This document shows, piece after piece, positions 1 to 8,150 of a stretch of DNA of 44,854 nucleotides (its first letter is position 1; every line of letters starts with the position of its first letter). Source of the DNA: Halapricum sp. CBA1109 (lineage in GTDB: Archaea > Halobacteriota > Halobacteria > Halobacteriales > Haloarculaceae); contig NZ_WPCA01000007.1 in the NCBI RefSeq assembly GCF_009741825.1, forward strand, positions 1-44,854. The letters run 5' to 3'. The position numbers were made by a program, and so were the translations under genes. The notes under the pieces were generated by a model. That model did not search any database. It saw only the letters and a list, made by a program, of their open reading frames with translations, and had not been told where the DNA came from.

Positions 1-744
1 GCGGGAGGACGAACACGAACGCGAGCACCAGCGACTGGAAGGAAACGGCGGGGAGATGTCCGAGGGCGACCCGCTCTGGGTGCCGCTGCCGGCGAGACCG
101 GCGAAGCCGCCGAGGCCGCCACCGCCGCTACCGCCACCGCCGCCGGACCCACCGCCTGCGGCGCCGCTACCGCCGTCGCCGCTCGACCCGCCACCGCCGG
201 GGGTTCCGTCCCCGCCGCCACCGCCGGACCCGTCGGTGTCGTTGGTGTCGGTATCGTTTGGCCCGCTCCCGTCGCCGAGCGTGACGGTCACGTCGCGTTC
301 GACGTACTGGAGCGTCACCGTCACCGGGAACGCGGCGGACTGGTTCCCCTCCCCGGTCATCACCGCGTCGTTGTACGCGCCGATGCTGTCGCGTAGCTCC
401 GTCAGCGCCGCCCGCCCCTTGTCGGAGTTCGCGGTGTCGACGGCCACGCGCCTGCCGGGGCCGTCCCTGACGACGAGGTCGGCGCCCGCGCCGAGTTCGG
501 TCCCGTCCGCTGCGACGGCGAACGTCGAGTCGTTCTCGACGACGTCGTACAGCGGGCTGTCCTCGTCGACGTCGACCCGGTAGATGCCGTCGTCCAGCGC
601 GACGCCCTGACTGGCGACCGCCGGCGCGACGAGTGCGACGACGGCGGCCGTCGCGAGAACGATGGCGACGGTCTTGCGGTCGAGGCTCCCGGCGTTTTTC
701 AGGACCTCCCAGCGCGCGATGCGGAGTATCTTGCGCGGCCGCAC
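1..744 (-). CDS. ABC transporter permease (partial, cut by the left edge, probable frameshift)
   Basis: This is the N-terminal part of an integral membrane subunit of an ABC exporter. It starts with GTG at 744, two bases after the stop of the ATPase gene, so the two are an operon. Residues about 25-44 form one hydrophobic segment. An extracytoplasmic region follows that ends in a Gly/Ser-rich low-complexity stretch (about residues 160-225). The next expected membrane segment (LVLAFVFVLP) is only readable in another frame: around 41-42 one base seems to be missing after codons for PPF, and the annotated frame turns into Ser/Cys/Arg-rich nonsense for its last 13 or so codons. Haloarchaeal permeases paired with this type of ATPase have this architecture, as I remember them. 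The substrate is unknown. The gene continues beyond base 1. Confidence 0.75.
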   Translation of the reverse strand, partial: MRPRKILRIARWEVLKNAGSLDRKTVAIVLATAAVVALVAPAVASQGVALDDGIYRVDVDEDSPLYDVVENDSTFAVAADGTELGAGADLVVRDGPGRRVAVDTANSDKGRAALTELRDSIGAYNDAVMTGEGNQSAAFPVTVTLQYVERDVTVTLGDGSGPNDTDTNDTDGSGGGGGDGTPGGGGSSGDGGSGAAGGGSGGGGGSGGGGLGGFAGLAGSGTQSGSPSDISPPFPSSRWCSRSCSSSR

Positions 745-746
745 GC

Positions 747-1658
747 TCAGGCCTCCGGTTCGGGCTGTGGCGTCTGCTCCGCCGCGGCCGCCCGTTGGTC
801 CTCGGCGACGTTGAGGAACACCTCCTCCAGACTCGACTCCTCGGTCCTGATGTCGACGACCTTCCCGCCGGCGGCCTCGGCCGCCTCGCGGGTCCGGTCG
901 ACGGCGTCCATCGACTCGACGACCCGGTGATAGCGGCCGTTCTTGGCGACGCTGTCTTCGAGTTCGACGGTCGTGTAGACGTGGTAGGTCGTCTCGCCGT
1001 GTTCGGCCTGTAACTGTTCGAGGTCGCCCGAAGCGACTATCTCGCCGTCGTTCATAATCGCCACGCGGTCACAGATGGTCTCGACGTGGTAGAGGTTGTG
1101 CGCGCTGAAGACGATGGTCTTGCCCTCCTCGCTCAGGCGATTCGTGAACTCGATGATGTAGTTCGTCGTCAACGGGTCAAGCCCCGAGGCCGGTTCGTCG
1201 TAGATCAGCACGTCCGGATCGTTGATCAGCGACCGGGCGATGGCGACCTTCCGTTTCATCCCTTTGGACATATCGCCGATGCGCCGCTCGCGGTGTTCGA
1301 GGTCGAGTTCGTCCAGCGTCTCGTCGATGCGACGCTGGGCCGTCTCGTCGTCGACGTCGTACAGGTCCGCGAAGAAGTGGAGGTACGTCTGAGCGGTCAT
1401 CTCCTCGTAGAGGGGAGACTCCTCGGGCAGAAACCCCAACCGGTAGCGCATCTCCGTCTCGCCGGCGTCGTAGCCGGCGACGGAGACGCTCCCCTCGGTC
1501 GGTTCGATCAGCCCCGCGAGCATCTTCAGCGTCGTCGTCTTGCCCGCGCCGTTCGGGCCGACGATGCCGAATACCTCGCCCTGCTCGACCGAGAAGGTGC
1601 TCCCCTCGACTGCCGCGAAGTCGCCGTATTCCTTCCGGAGGTCACGGGCCTCTATCAT
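747..1658 (-). CDS. ABC transporter ATP-binding protein (exporter/NatA-like)
   Basis: A cytoplasmic ATPase of about 303 residues that powers the adjacent permease. From the start at 1658 the Walker A GPNGAGKT is at residues 34-41, the signature SKGMK at about 131-135, Walker B LIYDEP at about 151-156 with the D-loop SGLD after it, and an H-loop His in FSAHNL. The signature SKGMKRK and the FLPEE segment are typical of the CcmA/NatA-type exporters rather than importers. The C-terminal 80 residues form the extra domain common in this group and end in a Pro/Glu/Ala tail. The ATG at 1658 is chosen over upstream GTG/TTG options because the conserved fold begins immediately (MIEARDLRKEYG). An AT-rich stretch near 1685-1695 could be the TATA box. 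The substrate cannot be told from the sequence. Confidence 0.9.
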   Translation of the reverse strand: MIEARDLRKEYGDFAAVEGSTFSVEQGEVFGIVGPNGAGKTTTLKMLAGLIEPTEGSVSVAGYDAGETEMRYRLGFLPEESPLYEEMTAQTYLHFFADLYDVDDETAQRRIDETLDELDLEHRERRIGDMSKGMKRKVAIARSLINDPDVLIYDEPASGLDPLTTNYIIEFTNRLSEEGKTIVFSAHNLYHVETICDRVAIMNDGEIVASGDLEQLQAEHGETTYHVYTTVELEDSVAKNGRYHRVVESMDAVDRTREAAEAAGGKVVDIRTEESSLEEVFLNVAEDQRAAAAEQTPQPEPEA

Positions 1659-1773
1659 TCGTCCCGGTCTACTGTCTGGGTGACCGTATAGTTTGCACCC
1701 GCCTATCAATCGCGAGAACAGCGACCGAGGAGACGCCTACCGGAACCGCGAACACACCGCCGAACAGTGGCCG

Positions 1774-2007
1774 TCAGGCCTCGATACGAGCGTCCGATAC
1801 GCGGTGGATATCGTCGCCGATATCCGTACCGTCACAGTCGGCTGTGGGGCATCGATACGTCCAGCCGTCGCGTGTCGCCGCCTCCTCGGTGAACCGCTCA
1901 CCGCAGGCCGAACAGTAGAGTTGCCCCGCCGAGCAGGTGTCCCGGTGGAGTTCCAGTTCCAGTTCCGTTCCGAACGTCCGTTTGCAGTTCCGGCAGGTGT
2001 GCGTCAT
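1774..2007 (-). CDS. Small zinc-finger protein (77 aa)
   Basis: A 77-residue protein with two Cys/His clusters that look like zinc-binding sites: C5-x2-C8 with H21 and C25 (C2H2-like knuckle), and C32-x2-C35 with C53 and C58 (ribbon-like). Small proteins of this type are common in haloarchaea and have been linked to regulation or nucleic-acid binding, but no specific function can be assigned here. The ATG at 2007 is preferred because a TATA-like CTATAT lies about 25 bases upstream, giving a leaderless transcript, and because the Cys clusters start directly after it. It is downstream of the sensor kinase on the same strand, 107 bases away with its own promoter, so co-transcription is not required. 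Confidence 0.75.
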   Translation of the reverse strand: MTHTCRNCKRTFGTELELELHRDTCSAGQLYCSACGERFTEEAATRDGWTYRCPTADCDGTDIGDDIHRVSDARIEA

Positions 2008-2027
2008 AATCTGAAGTTCGACACCGA

Positions 2028-2038
2028 CCCATATAGAA
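2028..2038 (-). promoter_or_regulatory. TATA-like promoter element for the 77-aa zinc-finger gene
   Basis: On the minus strand a TTTCTATATGG stretch lies about 21-31 bases upstream of the ATG at 2007, the spacing expected for a leaderless archaeal transcript. No Shine-Dalgarno sequence is seen. Its placement is what decides the start codon of the downstream gene. Confidence 0.5.
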
Positions 2039-2114
2039 ACACCGGAACGTTCACAGCCGCTGGGAACGGCACACACGGGCCGGAGAAACCGAGAGACGGA
2101 CGGCCGGTAGGGTC

Positions 2115-3500
2115 TCAGACAGTGGCCAACCCCGAGAGGCGGACCCGCGTGCCGCCGCCGTCGCTCTCGGCGACCGAGAGGTCCCAACCGTGGGCGTCGG
2201 CGATCCACTGGGCGATGGCGAGGCCGAACCCCGTCCGGTCGGTGTCGGTCGTGTACCCCGCCTCGAACACGCGGTCGCGCTCTCCCTCGGGAATGGGGTC
2301 GCCGTCGTCGGCGACGACGATGGCGTCCCCCTCGACCGTGACGCGGACGGCCGTCCCCTCGCCGCCGTGGACGACGGGGTTCGACAGCAGTTCGGCGACC
2401 AACCGTTCGATCCGGTCGGCGTCGGCCTCGACCGCCGGAAGGTCGTCGCCGACGGTCAGCGTCGCTCCGTCGGTGTCGAGGTCCGACCAGACCGCCTCGA
2501 CGACCGCCGCCGTCTCGACGATCCCGGCCTCGTGGACCGGGACACCGGCGCTGGCGAGGTCGCGCATATCCTCCAGTAGCGTCTCCATACTGTCGACCGA
2601 CCGCTCGATGGCGTCGAAGTGCATATCCTCGCCCGTCTCGCGTGCCAAGTCGATCCGGCCGGCGATCACGTTCAGCGGGTTCCGGAGGTCGTGGGCGACG
2701 ATGCTTGCGTACTCCTCGAGTCGCTGTTCCTGTCGGTGGCGCTCGGTCACGTCCCGGACCGAGCCGAGGACGGCGTACTCGCCCTCGTAGGTGATCTGTC
2801 GGACGCTGAACTCCAAGTGGCGCACCTCGCCGTCCTCGCGTGTGATACGAGCCTGATACCGCTGGGGCGCGTCCTCGCCGGCCCGGCGGCGCGCGGCTAT
2901 CTCCCCGACCCGGTCGCGGTCGTCGGGATGGAGCAACTCGAAGGCGTCTACCCCCAGCAGCGACTCGCGGTCGTAGCCCGTTATCTCACACACGCGGTCG
3001 TTGAGAAAGACGAACGACCGGTCCGACATAATGTAGATGCCGTCGTGGCTCTGCTCGACGAGGGTCCGGTAGCGCTGTTCGCTCTCCTCTAGGGCCGTCT
3101 CCGTCCGCTGGTGTTCGACCGCGTTCCGGATAGTGTTGGCCAACAGCGTGTACTGGTCGGTGCCGGTCTCTTTCTGCATATAGTCGGTGACGCCGGCCGA
3201 GATAGCCTCGCTGGCTATCTCCTCGCTCCCGTGACCGGTGTAGAGCACGAAGGGTATCTCCGGGTGGGCCTCCCGGACCGCTTCGAGGAAGGCGAGGCCG
3301 TCCATCTCCGGCATCCGGTAGTCGCTGACGACGCAGTCGATGTCGTCGGCCTCGATCCGGTCGACCCCGTCGGCGGCGGTATCCTCGGTGAACACCGTGA
3401 GGTCCTCGTCCTCGTTCTCCAGATACGTAGCGACTACCTCCAGAAAACTCGGGTCGTCGTCGACGTGCAACACGCGGATGCCCCTGCCGGTGTCGGTCAT
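2115..3500 (-). CDS. Receiver-PAS-histidine kinase
   Basis: A soluble 461-residue sensor kinase with an N-terminal response-regulator receiver (about 8-125, phospho-acceptor Asp60 in VVSDYRMPEMDG, conserved Lys110), a PAS domain (about 143-255), a HisKA dimerisation helix with His270 in SIVAHDLRNPL, and a C-terminal HATPase_c domain (N-box Asn374, DDG at 398-400, G2 box TGFGLAI at about 423-429). There are no membrane segments, so it senses an intracellular or relayed signal. The receiver-first order is common in haloarchaeal kinases. The G1 box reads DDGDPIP rather than DDGPGIP, a small deviation that may affect the ATP lid. No partner regulator gene is adjacent. The ATG at 3500 begins just before the receiver fold. 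Confidence 0.9.
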   Translation of the reverse strand: MTDTGRGIRVLHVDDDPSFLEVVATYLENEDEDLTVFTEDTAADGVDRIEADDIDCVVSDYRMPEMDGLAFLEAVREAHPEIPFVLYTGHGSEEIASEAISAGVTDYMQKETGTDQYTLLANTIRNAVEHQRTETALEESEQRYRTLVEQSHDGIYIMSDRSFVFLNDRVCEITGYDRESLLGVDAFELLHPDDRDRVGEIAARRRAGEDAPQRYQARITREDGEVRHLEFSVRQITYEGEYAVLGSVRDVTERHRQEQRLEEYASIVAHDLRNPLNVIAGRIDLARETGEDMHFDAIERSVDSMETLLEDMRDLASAGVPVHEAGIVETAAVVEAVWSDLDTDGATLTVGDDLPAVEADADRIERLVAELLSNPVVHGGEGTAVRVTVEGDAIVVADDGDPIPEGERDRVFEAGYTTDTDRTGFGLAIAQWIADAHGWDLSVAESDGGGTRVRLSGLATV

Positions 3501-3560
3501 TGGGGCTACCTTGTGGAGTCGTGGTAATCAAAGTTCGCTCGGAGACGGGCCGCGAGCGAC

Positions 3561-4433
3561 CTACAGGATGTCCTCGACGTGGTCGGCGACTTCCTCGGGC
3601 GTGTCGCCGACCGGCACGCCGTTGTTCTCCAAGGCGGTGATCTTGCTCTCGGCGGTCCCCGTCCCGGACCCGGAGACGATGGCGCCGGCGTGGCCCATCC
3701 GCTTGCCCGGCGGCGCCGTCCGGCCGGCGATGAAGCCAGCGACCGGCGTGTCCATATGCTCACCGATGAAGCGAGCGGCCGCCTCCTCGTCCTCGCCGCC
3801 GATCTCGCCGCACATCACGACGGCGTGGGTGTCGGGATCGGCCTCGAACAGCTCTAAGGCGTCGATGAAGTCCGTCCCGATGATGGGGTCGCCGCCGATA
3901 CCGATGGCGGTCGTCTGCCCCAGCCCGCGGTCGGTGAGATTATCGACTACCTGATATGTCAGCGTCCCCGACCGCGAGACGAGCCCGACGTTGCCCGACG
4001 AGAAGATGTTCCCCGGGAGGATGCCGAGTTTGGCGACGCCCGGCGTGATGACGCCCGGACAGTTCGGTCCGACGAGGTGGGTGTCGGTCTCGCGCAGTTT
4101 TCGGTAGACCCGACTCATATCCTGTGTCGGGATGCCCTCGGTGATGGCGACGACGAGGTCCAGTCCCTTCGCGTCCAGCGCTTCGAAGCAGGCGTCGCCG
4201 GCGAACGCCGGCGGGACGAAGACGACCGAGGCGTTGGCGTCCTCCTCGCGGGCGGCCTGCTGGACGGTGTCGTACACCGGGACGCCGGCGACTTCCTGTC
4301 CGCCTTTGCCCGGCACCGCGCCGGCGACGACGTTGGTCCCGTATTCGAGCATCTGCTCGGTGTGGAACTTCCCCTCGCCGCCGGTGATTCCCTGTACCAC
4401 GACGCGCGTGTTCTCGTCGACTAGGACACTCAT
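3561..4433 (-). CDS. sucD: Succinyl-CoA synthetase (ADP-forming) alpha subunit
   Basis: The alpha subunit of the TCA-cycle enzyme that interconverts succinyl-CoA and succinate with nucleotide triphosphate synthesis. The 290-residue protein has the N-terminal CoA-binding Rossmann fold ([11 protein letters not shown]), the conserved LVGPNCPG segment, and the phospho-histidine at about His248 within [10 protein letters not shown]. The ATG at 4433 is chosen over a GTG three codons upstream because family members begin with a very similar MSVLVD segment. It lies 79 bases after sucC on the same strand and is probably co-transcribed with it. Length and active-site residues are complete. Confidence 0.95.
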   Translation of the reverse strand: MSVLVDENTRVVVQGITGGEGKFHTEQMLEYGTNVVAGAVPGKGGQEVAGVPVYDTVQQAAREEDANASVVFVPPAFAGDACFEALDAKGLDLVVAITEGIPTQDMSRVYRKLRETDTHLVGPNCPGVITPGVAKLGILPGNIFSSGNVGLVSRSGTLTYQVVDNLTDRGLGQTTAIGIGGDPIIGTDFIDALELFEADPDTHAVVMCGEIGGEDEEAAARFIGEHMDTPVAGFIAGRTAPPGKRMGHAGAIVSGSGTGTAESKITALENNGVPVGDTPEEVADHVEDIL

Positions 4434-4512
4434 TCGAACCACCCCGTGGTGAGAATGAAGTTATCAGTCGCAGTGCTACGAACGTCGTGAGTAGTGAATC
4501 GTCTGATAGAAC

Positions 4513-5667
4513 TCATTGTTCTGCCTCCGCTTCATCCGCGTACTGGACGGCACGCTGGACGGCGTCCTCCAGTGTGTGTTCGACGGTCACGAGGTCCTCG
4601 TTCAGAATCTCCATCCCCTCCTCGGCGTTGGTACCGGCGAGGCGGACGACGACCTGCTTGGGTATCTCGTCGAACTGTTCGAGCGCTTGATTGATGCCGT
4701 TCGCCACCTCGTCGCCGCGGGTGATGCCGCCGAAGATGTTGAAGACGACGGCGTCGACGTTCTCGTCGGAGAACACCATATCCAGGGCGTTGGCGATGCG
4801 GTCGGCCTTGGCGCCGCCGCCGACGTCCAAGAAGTTCGCGGGCGACCCGCCGTAGTGGTCGACGAGGTCGAGCGTCGTCATCACGAGGCCGGCACCGTTG
4901 CCGATGATGCCCGTGTTGCCCGACAGGCGGACGTAGTCGAAGCCGTACTCCTCGGCCTTGGCTTCGAGGCTGTCGTCGTCGGCCACGTCGTCCTCCATCT
5001 CGGCCAGTTCGGGTTGGCGAAACAGGGCGTCGTCGTCGATGTTCATCACCGCGTCGGCGGCGACGACCTCACCCTCGCTGGTGACCATCAGCGGGTTGAT
5101 CTCGGCGTCTGCGCCGTCGCGGTCGTCCCACAACTGGTAGAGCGTCCGCAGGATCGAGGCCACGTCGTTTGCGACCTCGCGGTCGACGCCAGCCTCGTAG
5201 ACGACCTTCCGGGCCTGATAGGGGTGCATCCCGAAGGCGGGGTCGATGTGCTCGCGCGCGATGGCCTCGGGGTCCTCTTCGGCGACCTCCTCGATGTTGA
5301 CGCCGCCGCGCGTCGAGACCATCGCCACGGGTTCGCCCTCGCCGCGGTCCATCGTCACGCCCACGTACAGTTCGTCGACGAAGTCGACGGCGCCCTCGAC
5401 GAGGACGCGGTCGACGTGGATGCCCTTGAGGTCCATCCCGATGATGTCCTCGGCGGCCTCCCGGGCCTCCTCGGCGTCGTCGACGAGTTTGATACCGCCG
5501 GCCTTCCCGCGGCCGCCCACCTGTACCTGTGCCTTGATCGCCACCGGGTAGCCGATCTCCTCGGCCGCCGCGACCGCCTCGTCGGCAGTCCGGGCGAGCT
5601 GTGACGGGGGTGTCGGAATCCCCGCCTCGGAGAAGACCTGCTTGGCCTGATATTCGTGAAGCTTCAT
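4513..5667 (-). CDS. sucC: Succinyl-CoA synthetase (ADP-forming) beta subunit
   Basis: The beta (ATP-grasp) subunit of succinyl-CoA synthetase, 384 residues. The N-terminus MKLHEYQAKQVF and the nucleotide-binding QVQVGGRGKAGGIK segment are diagnostic. The C-terminal CoA-ligase domain shows GNTGIIGNGAGL, NFLDVGGGA and NIFGGITRGDEVA. The ATG at 5667 is chosen because the family begins with MKLHEYQ and because a TATA-like TTTAAG (minus strand, 5693-5698) is centred about 28 bases upstream, which fits a leaderless mRNA. It is the first gene of a sucC-sucD operon read on the minus strand. The C-terminal tail is acidic, as usual for halophiles. Confidence 0.95.
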   Translation of the reverse strand: MKLHEYQAKQVFSEAGIPTPPSQLARTADEAVAAAEEIGYPVAIKAQVQVGGRGKAGGIKLVDDAEEAREAAEDIIGMDLKGIHVDRVLVEGAVDFVDELYVGVTMDRGEGEPVAMVSTRGGVNIEEVAEEDPEAIAREHIDPAFGMHPYQARKVVYEAGVDREVANDVASILRTLYQLWDDRDGADAEINPLMVTSEGEVVAADAVMNIDDDALFRQPELAEMEDDVADDDSLEAKAEEYGFDYVRLSGNTGIIGNGAGLVMTTLDLVDHYGGSPANFLDVGGGAKADRIANALDMVFSDENVDAVVFNIFGGITRGDEVANGINQALEQFDEIPKQVVVRLAGTNAEEGMEILNEDLVTVEHTLEDAVQRAVQYADEAEAEQ

Positions 5668-5690
5668 CACACGAACCCCGGACTGGCGCG

Positions 5691-5700
5691 TGCTTAAATC
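5691..5700 (-). promoter_or_regulatory. TATA box of the sucCD operon
   Basis: Minus-strand GATTTAAGCA lies 24-33 bases upstream of the sucC ATG at 5667. The spacing fits a leaderless haloarchaeal promoter and supports the chosen start. Confidence 0.55.
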
Positions 5701-5810
5701 CCGGTCTTTCGACCTGCGACCGACCCACACACGGTCGACGGGCGGTCATCTTCGGGCCCAAAAACGGGACGGGCGGTCAAAAGTATCGGCGTCGGGCGGT
5801 TACGGAGAAT

Positions 5811-5847
<37 letters not shown>

Positions 5848-5851
<4 letters not shown>

Positions 5852-6045
5852 AGCAGCAGCCCCTTCGACGGGAGATAAGTGTCCTGACACGACTGGCAGG
5901 TGATCATATCGAAGCGGTCGAAACAGCGCCGCTGGTTGCCGCATATCTCACACACCCGAATCTCGCCGGGCGCGGTCCCAGGGCTGTCAGTCGTTCTATA
6001 CGGCGACGGTAGCTTCTCGCCGTCGTCGCGTGATCGATCGAGCAT
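5848..6045 (-). CDS. Small Cys-rich (zinc-finger-like) protein, possibly 3'-truncated
   Basis: A 65-residue ORF with C-x2-C (VCEICG) and a second C-x2-C (TCQSCQ) about 17 residues further on, suggesting one four-Cys zinc site. The function is not recognised. The ATG at 6045 is supported by a TATA-like TTATACG on the minus strand about 25-33 bases upstream. The stop codon TGA (5850-5848) falls exactly inside the TGTCA boundary of the putative IS200/IS605 end, so the natural C-terminus may have been replaced when the element inserted. It could be a real small gene or a truncated remnant. Confidence 0.5.
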
Positions 6046-6216
6046 CAGTTGACGGAGTTTAGGATTCTATACGTATAAGCACATTTTACCACGATAATTG
6101 CCGACCTCCAGTAACTATACGTTATAAAATGCTAGAGATACGAGAGCGAAGACGGCCAAACCGGCGGGCGGCACGCCACCGGAGTCGACTTCCTGCCCCG
6201 GGACCTACGACCGGGT
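6046..6216. promoter_or_regulatory. AT-rich divergent promoter region
   Basis: This 171-base gap separates the minus-strand small Cys-rich gene from the plus-strand sirtuin gene. It holds a TTATACG (minus, near 6067-6078) suited to the small gene and a TTATAAAAT (plus, 6122-6130) that could drive the sirtuin. The latter is about 90 bases from the sirtuin ATG, so that transcript would carry a leader of about 60 nt. Confidence 0.45.
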
Positions 6217-6963
6217 ATGGACGAGGTGCTCGACGCACTGGCGGCGGAAATACGGAGCGCCGACGGGACAGTTGCGCTCACCGGGGCCGGCGTCTCCGCG
6301 CCCTCGGGCGTGCCGACGTTCCGCGGCGAGGACGGTATCTGGGAGCGGTTCGACCAGCGGGACTTCCATTTCCGTCGGTTCCAGGCCGACCCGGCCGGGT
6401 TCTGGGCCGACCGGGTCGACCTCCGGGCGGCGATGCTCGGCGACGGCGACGTCTCCCCGAACGCCGCCCACGAGGCGCTGGCGGCGATGGAGACGACCGG
6501 CCACGTAGACGGCGTCGTCACCCAGAACGTCGACGGCCTCCACCAGCGGGCCGGCACGGAGCGCGTGGTCGAACTCCACGGGAGCAACCGCGAGGTGGAG
6601 TGTGTCGACTGCGAGGCGCGGCAGCCGGCCGGTCCGGTCGTCGAACGCGCCCGCGGGGGCGAGCGGCCGCCGACCTGTGACTGCGGCGGCGTCCTCAAGC
6701 CGGCGGTGGTCCTGTTCGGGGAGTCGATGCCCGACGACCCGCTACTGGAGGCCTACGACCTGCTGGGCGGGGCGGACGTGGTGCTGGCGGTGGGGTCGTC
6801 GCTGACGGTACAGCCGGCGGCCGGGTTGCCAAAGCGGGCACAGCAGTCCGGCGCGGCGCTCGCGGTGATCAATCTCGAATCGACGCCAGTCTCGGGCCGC
6901 GCCGAGTACGACATCCGCGCGGACGTGACGGAGGCGCTCCCGGCGCTTGCCGACCGGGTGTGA
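6217..6963 (+). CDS. NAD-dependent protein deacylase (sirtuin)
   Basis: A 248-residue Sir2-family enzyme that removes acyl groups from lysine using NAD. Visible motifs are the NAD-binding GAGVS (23-27), TFRG (34-37), TQNVDGLH (102-109), the catalytic His121 in ELHGS, and a zinc site of Cys129, Cys132, Cys154 and Cys156 (spacing C-x2-C and C-x-C, the second pair tighter than usual). GSSLTVQP (193-200) is the usual C-terminal NAD-binding segment. The length is normal for archaeal or bacterial CobB-type sirtuins. It stands alone on the plus strand; its TGA directly abuts the stop of the convergent gene at 6964, forming TGATCA. No acetyltransferase partner is adjacent. Confidence 0.93.
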   Translation: MDEVLDALAAEIRSADGTVALTGAGVSAPSGVPTFRGEDGIWERFDQRDFHFRRFQADPAGFWADRVDLRAAMLGDGDVSPNAAHEALAAMETTGHVDGVVTQNVDGLHQRAGTERVVELHGSNREVECVDCEARQPAGPVVERARGGERPPTCDCGGVLKPAVVLFGESMPDDPLLEAYDLLGGADVVLAVGSSLTVQPAAGLPKRAQQSGAALAVINLESTPVSGRAEYDIRADVTEALPALADRV

Positions 6964-7389
6964 TCACAGTTCGACGCTGCCGGGGATGAGGCTGGCCGAC
7001 CGGTCGAGACTGCCGTCGCTGTCGTAGACGAGAAGGGTCTGTTTCTCGGCGACGAGAGGGTCGTCGTCGCCGGGTTCGATACTGAGTCGGTAGTACGGGT
7101 CGTCCCCGTCGGTCGCCGTCGCCTGCGTGACGAGGGTGGCTATCGCGTCCGCCTCGGCGGTGGCCTCGAAGACGAACGCGCCGGTCAGCCGGTCGGTCAC
7201 GCCGACGACGCCGTCGTGGTCGGCTTCCTCGGGCGTTCGGCGGTAGGCGACGTCGAGGTCGGTCGCGTCGCGGGCCTCGCCGTCGTCCGCGAGGCGTGCC
7301 CGGAACGATTCGGCCGCGCCCGTACAGGTGACGCGCAGCGTCGGGGGAGTGCCGTCTTCTATCGTGACGGTGAGATCTTCGCGCCTCAT
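6964..7389 (-). CDS. Small haloarchaeal protein (DUF5793-like)
   Basis: A 141-residue acidic soluble protein without membrane segments or known catalytic motifs. The N-terminus MRREDLTVTI and the C-terminal LLVYDSDGSLDRSASLIPGSVEL pattern match, from memory, a conserved haloarchaea-specific family (DUF5793) of unknown function. The ATG at 7389 is the only sensible start. It converges with the sirtuin gene with no intergenic base, so the two must share any termination signal or overlap at their 3' ends. Confidence 0.75.
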   Translation of the reverse strand: MRREDLTVTIEDGTPPTLRVTCTGAAESFRARLADDGEARDATDLDVAYRRTPEEADHDGVVGVTDRLTGAFVFEATAEADAIATLVTQATATDGDDPYYRLSIEPGDDDPLVAEKQTLLVYDSDGSLDRSASLIPGSVEL

Positions 7390-7476
7390 TCGATGATGGT
7401 TCGTACGGCGTCTGTTCGGAAGAACGTAACGCCGACAGCGACAGCTTTAGGCCGCCGGCCCGCACGTTCACGGGTA

Positions 7477-8059
7477 ATGGCTTGGGTCAAATCGGAGTAC
7501 GCCGGCGAACTCGCAGTCGTGTCGGCGTGGCTCTCGATGGTACTCCCGTGGAACGTCGTCTACCACCCGTCGGTCCCGACACAGCCCCTAGAGAGCACGA
7601 TAACCATCGTCCGTCTGTCGCTGTTCGAACTCCAGTTCCGGGCCCCCGTCGTCCTCGAGATAGACGGCCGCCGGACCAGCCCCGACGGCGTGATGGACCA
7701 GCTGTACCCCGGGACGAACGTCCTCGCGGACGTCTACGTCGCGACGCCGCTGGGCGCCGTCTCGACGTACGACGGGTTCATGCTACTGGGGAGCGTCGCG
7801 TGGCTCGTCGCCGCGGGTGCGCTGCTGGTCGCGCTCGCCGTCAGCATCGCGCTCTACCGCGACGAGGAGGGGTTCACCGAGCGGAGTTCGGTCGACCCGG
7901 TCCGGCTGGTCGGCGGCCTCCTCGGCGCGGCCGCGGTGGCCGGCGCCGCCGCTCGGCGCTGTACGTTCTCGACCGTGACCTCGGCGGCATCCCTATCCCC
8001 GTCGCGTCCTGATCATCGGCGCGCTGTCGGTCGCGTTGCTCCGCGTCGAACGGACGTGA
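7477..8059 (+). CDS. Haloarchaeal multi-pass membrane protein (two apparent frameshifts)
   Basis: Read across two single-base losses this gives about 194 residues: an N-terminal membrane helix (AVVSAWLSMVLPWNVVY), a polar extracytoplasmic stretch, and further helices around LLGSVAWLVAAGALLVALAVSIAL, LLGAAAVAGAAA and VLIIGALSVALL. The reading frame changes at about 7954-7955 (after GAAA, into ALYVLDRDLGG) and again at about 8004-8005 (after GIPIPV, into VLIIGALSV), ending with TGA at 8057-8059. The junctions restore a continuous, plausible membrane protein that I recognise as a conserved haloarchaeal family of unknown function starting MxWVxSEYAGELAV. A TATA-like CTTTAGG lies near 7444-7451, the right distance for the ATG at 7477. 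Confidence 0.7.
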
Positions 8060-8081
8060 CCGAGCGCCCGACGGGGGTTGC

Positions 8082-8092
8082 CAATTTAAGTA
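8082..8092 (+). promoter_or_regulatory. TATA-like element of the plus-strand secretion locus
   Basis: CAATTTAAGTA lies about 60-70 bases before the ATPase start at 8151, implying a leader of about 35 nt. It is the only AT-rich motif in this interval. Confidence 0.4.
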
Positions 8093-8150
8093 GTTGGGGG
8101 CGGTATCCCTGTGACAACGACGCTCGGGGACCCACCCCCGACCCCCCATC

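Noticed and set aside
56-583. Plus-strand Pro-rich ORF at the left edge
   Set aside because: It is the reverse complement of the Gly/Ser-rich permease linker; Pro repeats arise from Gly codons on the other strand.
1693-2790. Plus-strand Ser-rich ORF of 365 codons across the zinc-finger and kinase genes
   Set aside because: It overlaps two genes with clear motifs on the other strand and shows only low-complexity Ser/Thr/Arg shadow composition.
4516-5604. Long plus-strand ORF opposite sucC (362 codons)
   Set aside because: It is an antisense shadow produced by GC-rich codon bias; the minus-strand sucC has full family motifs and this one has none.
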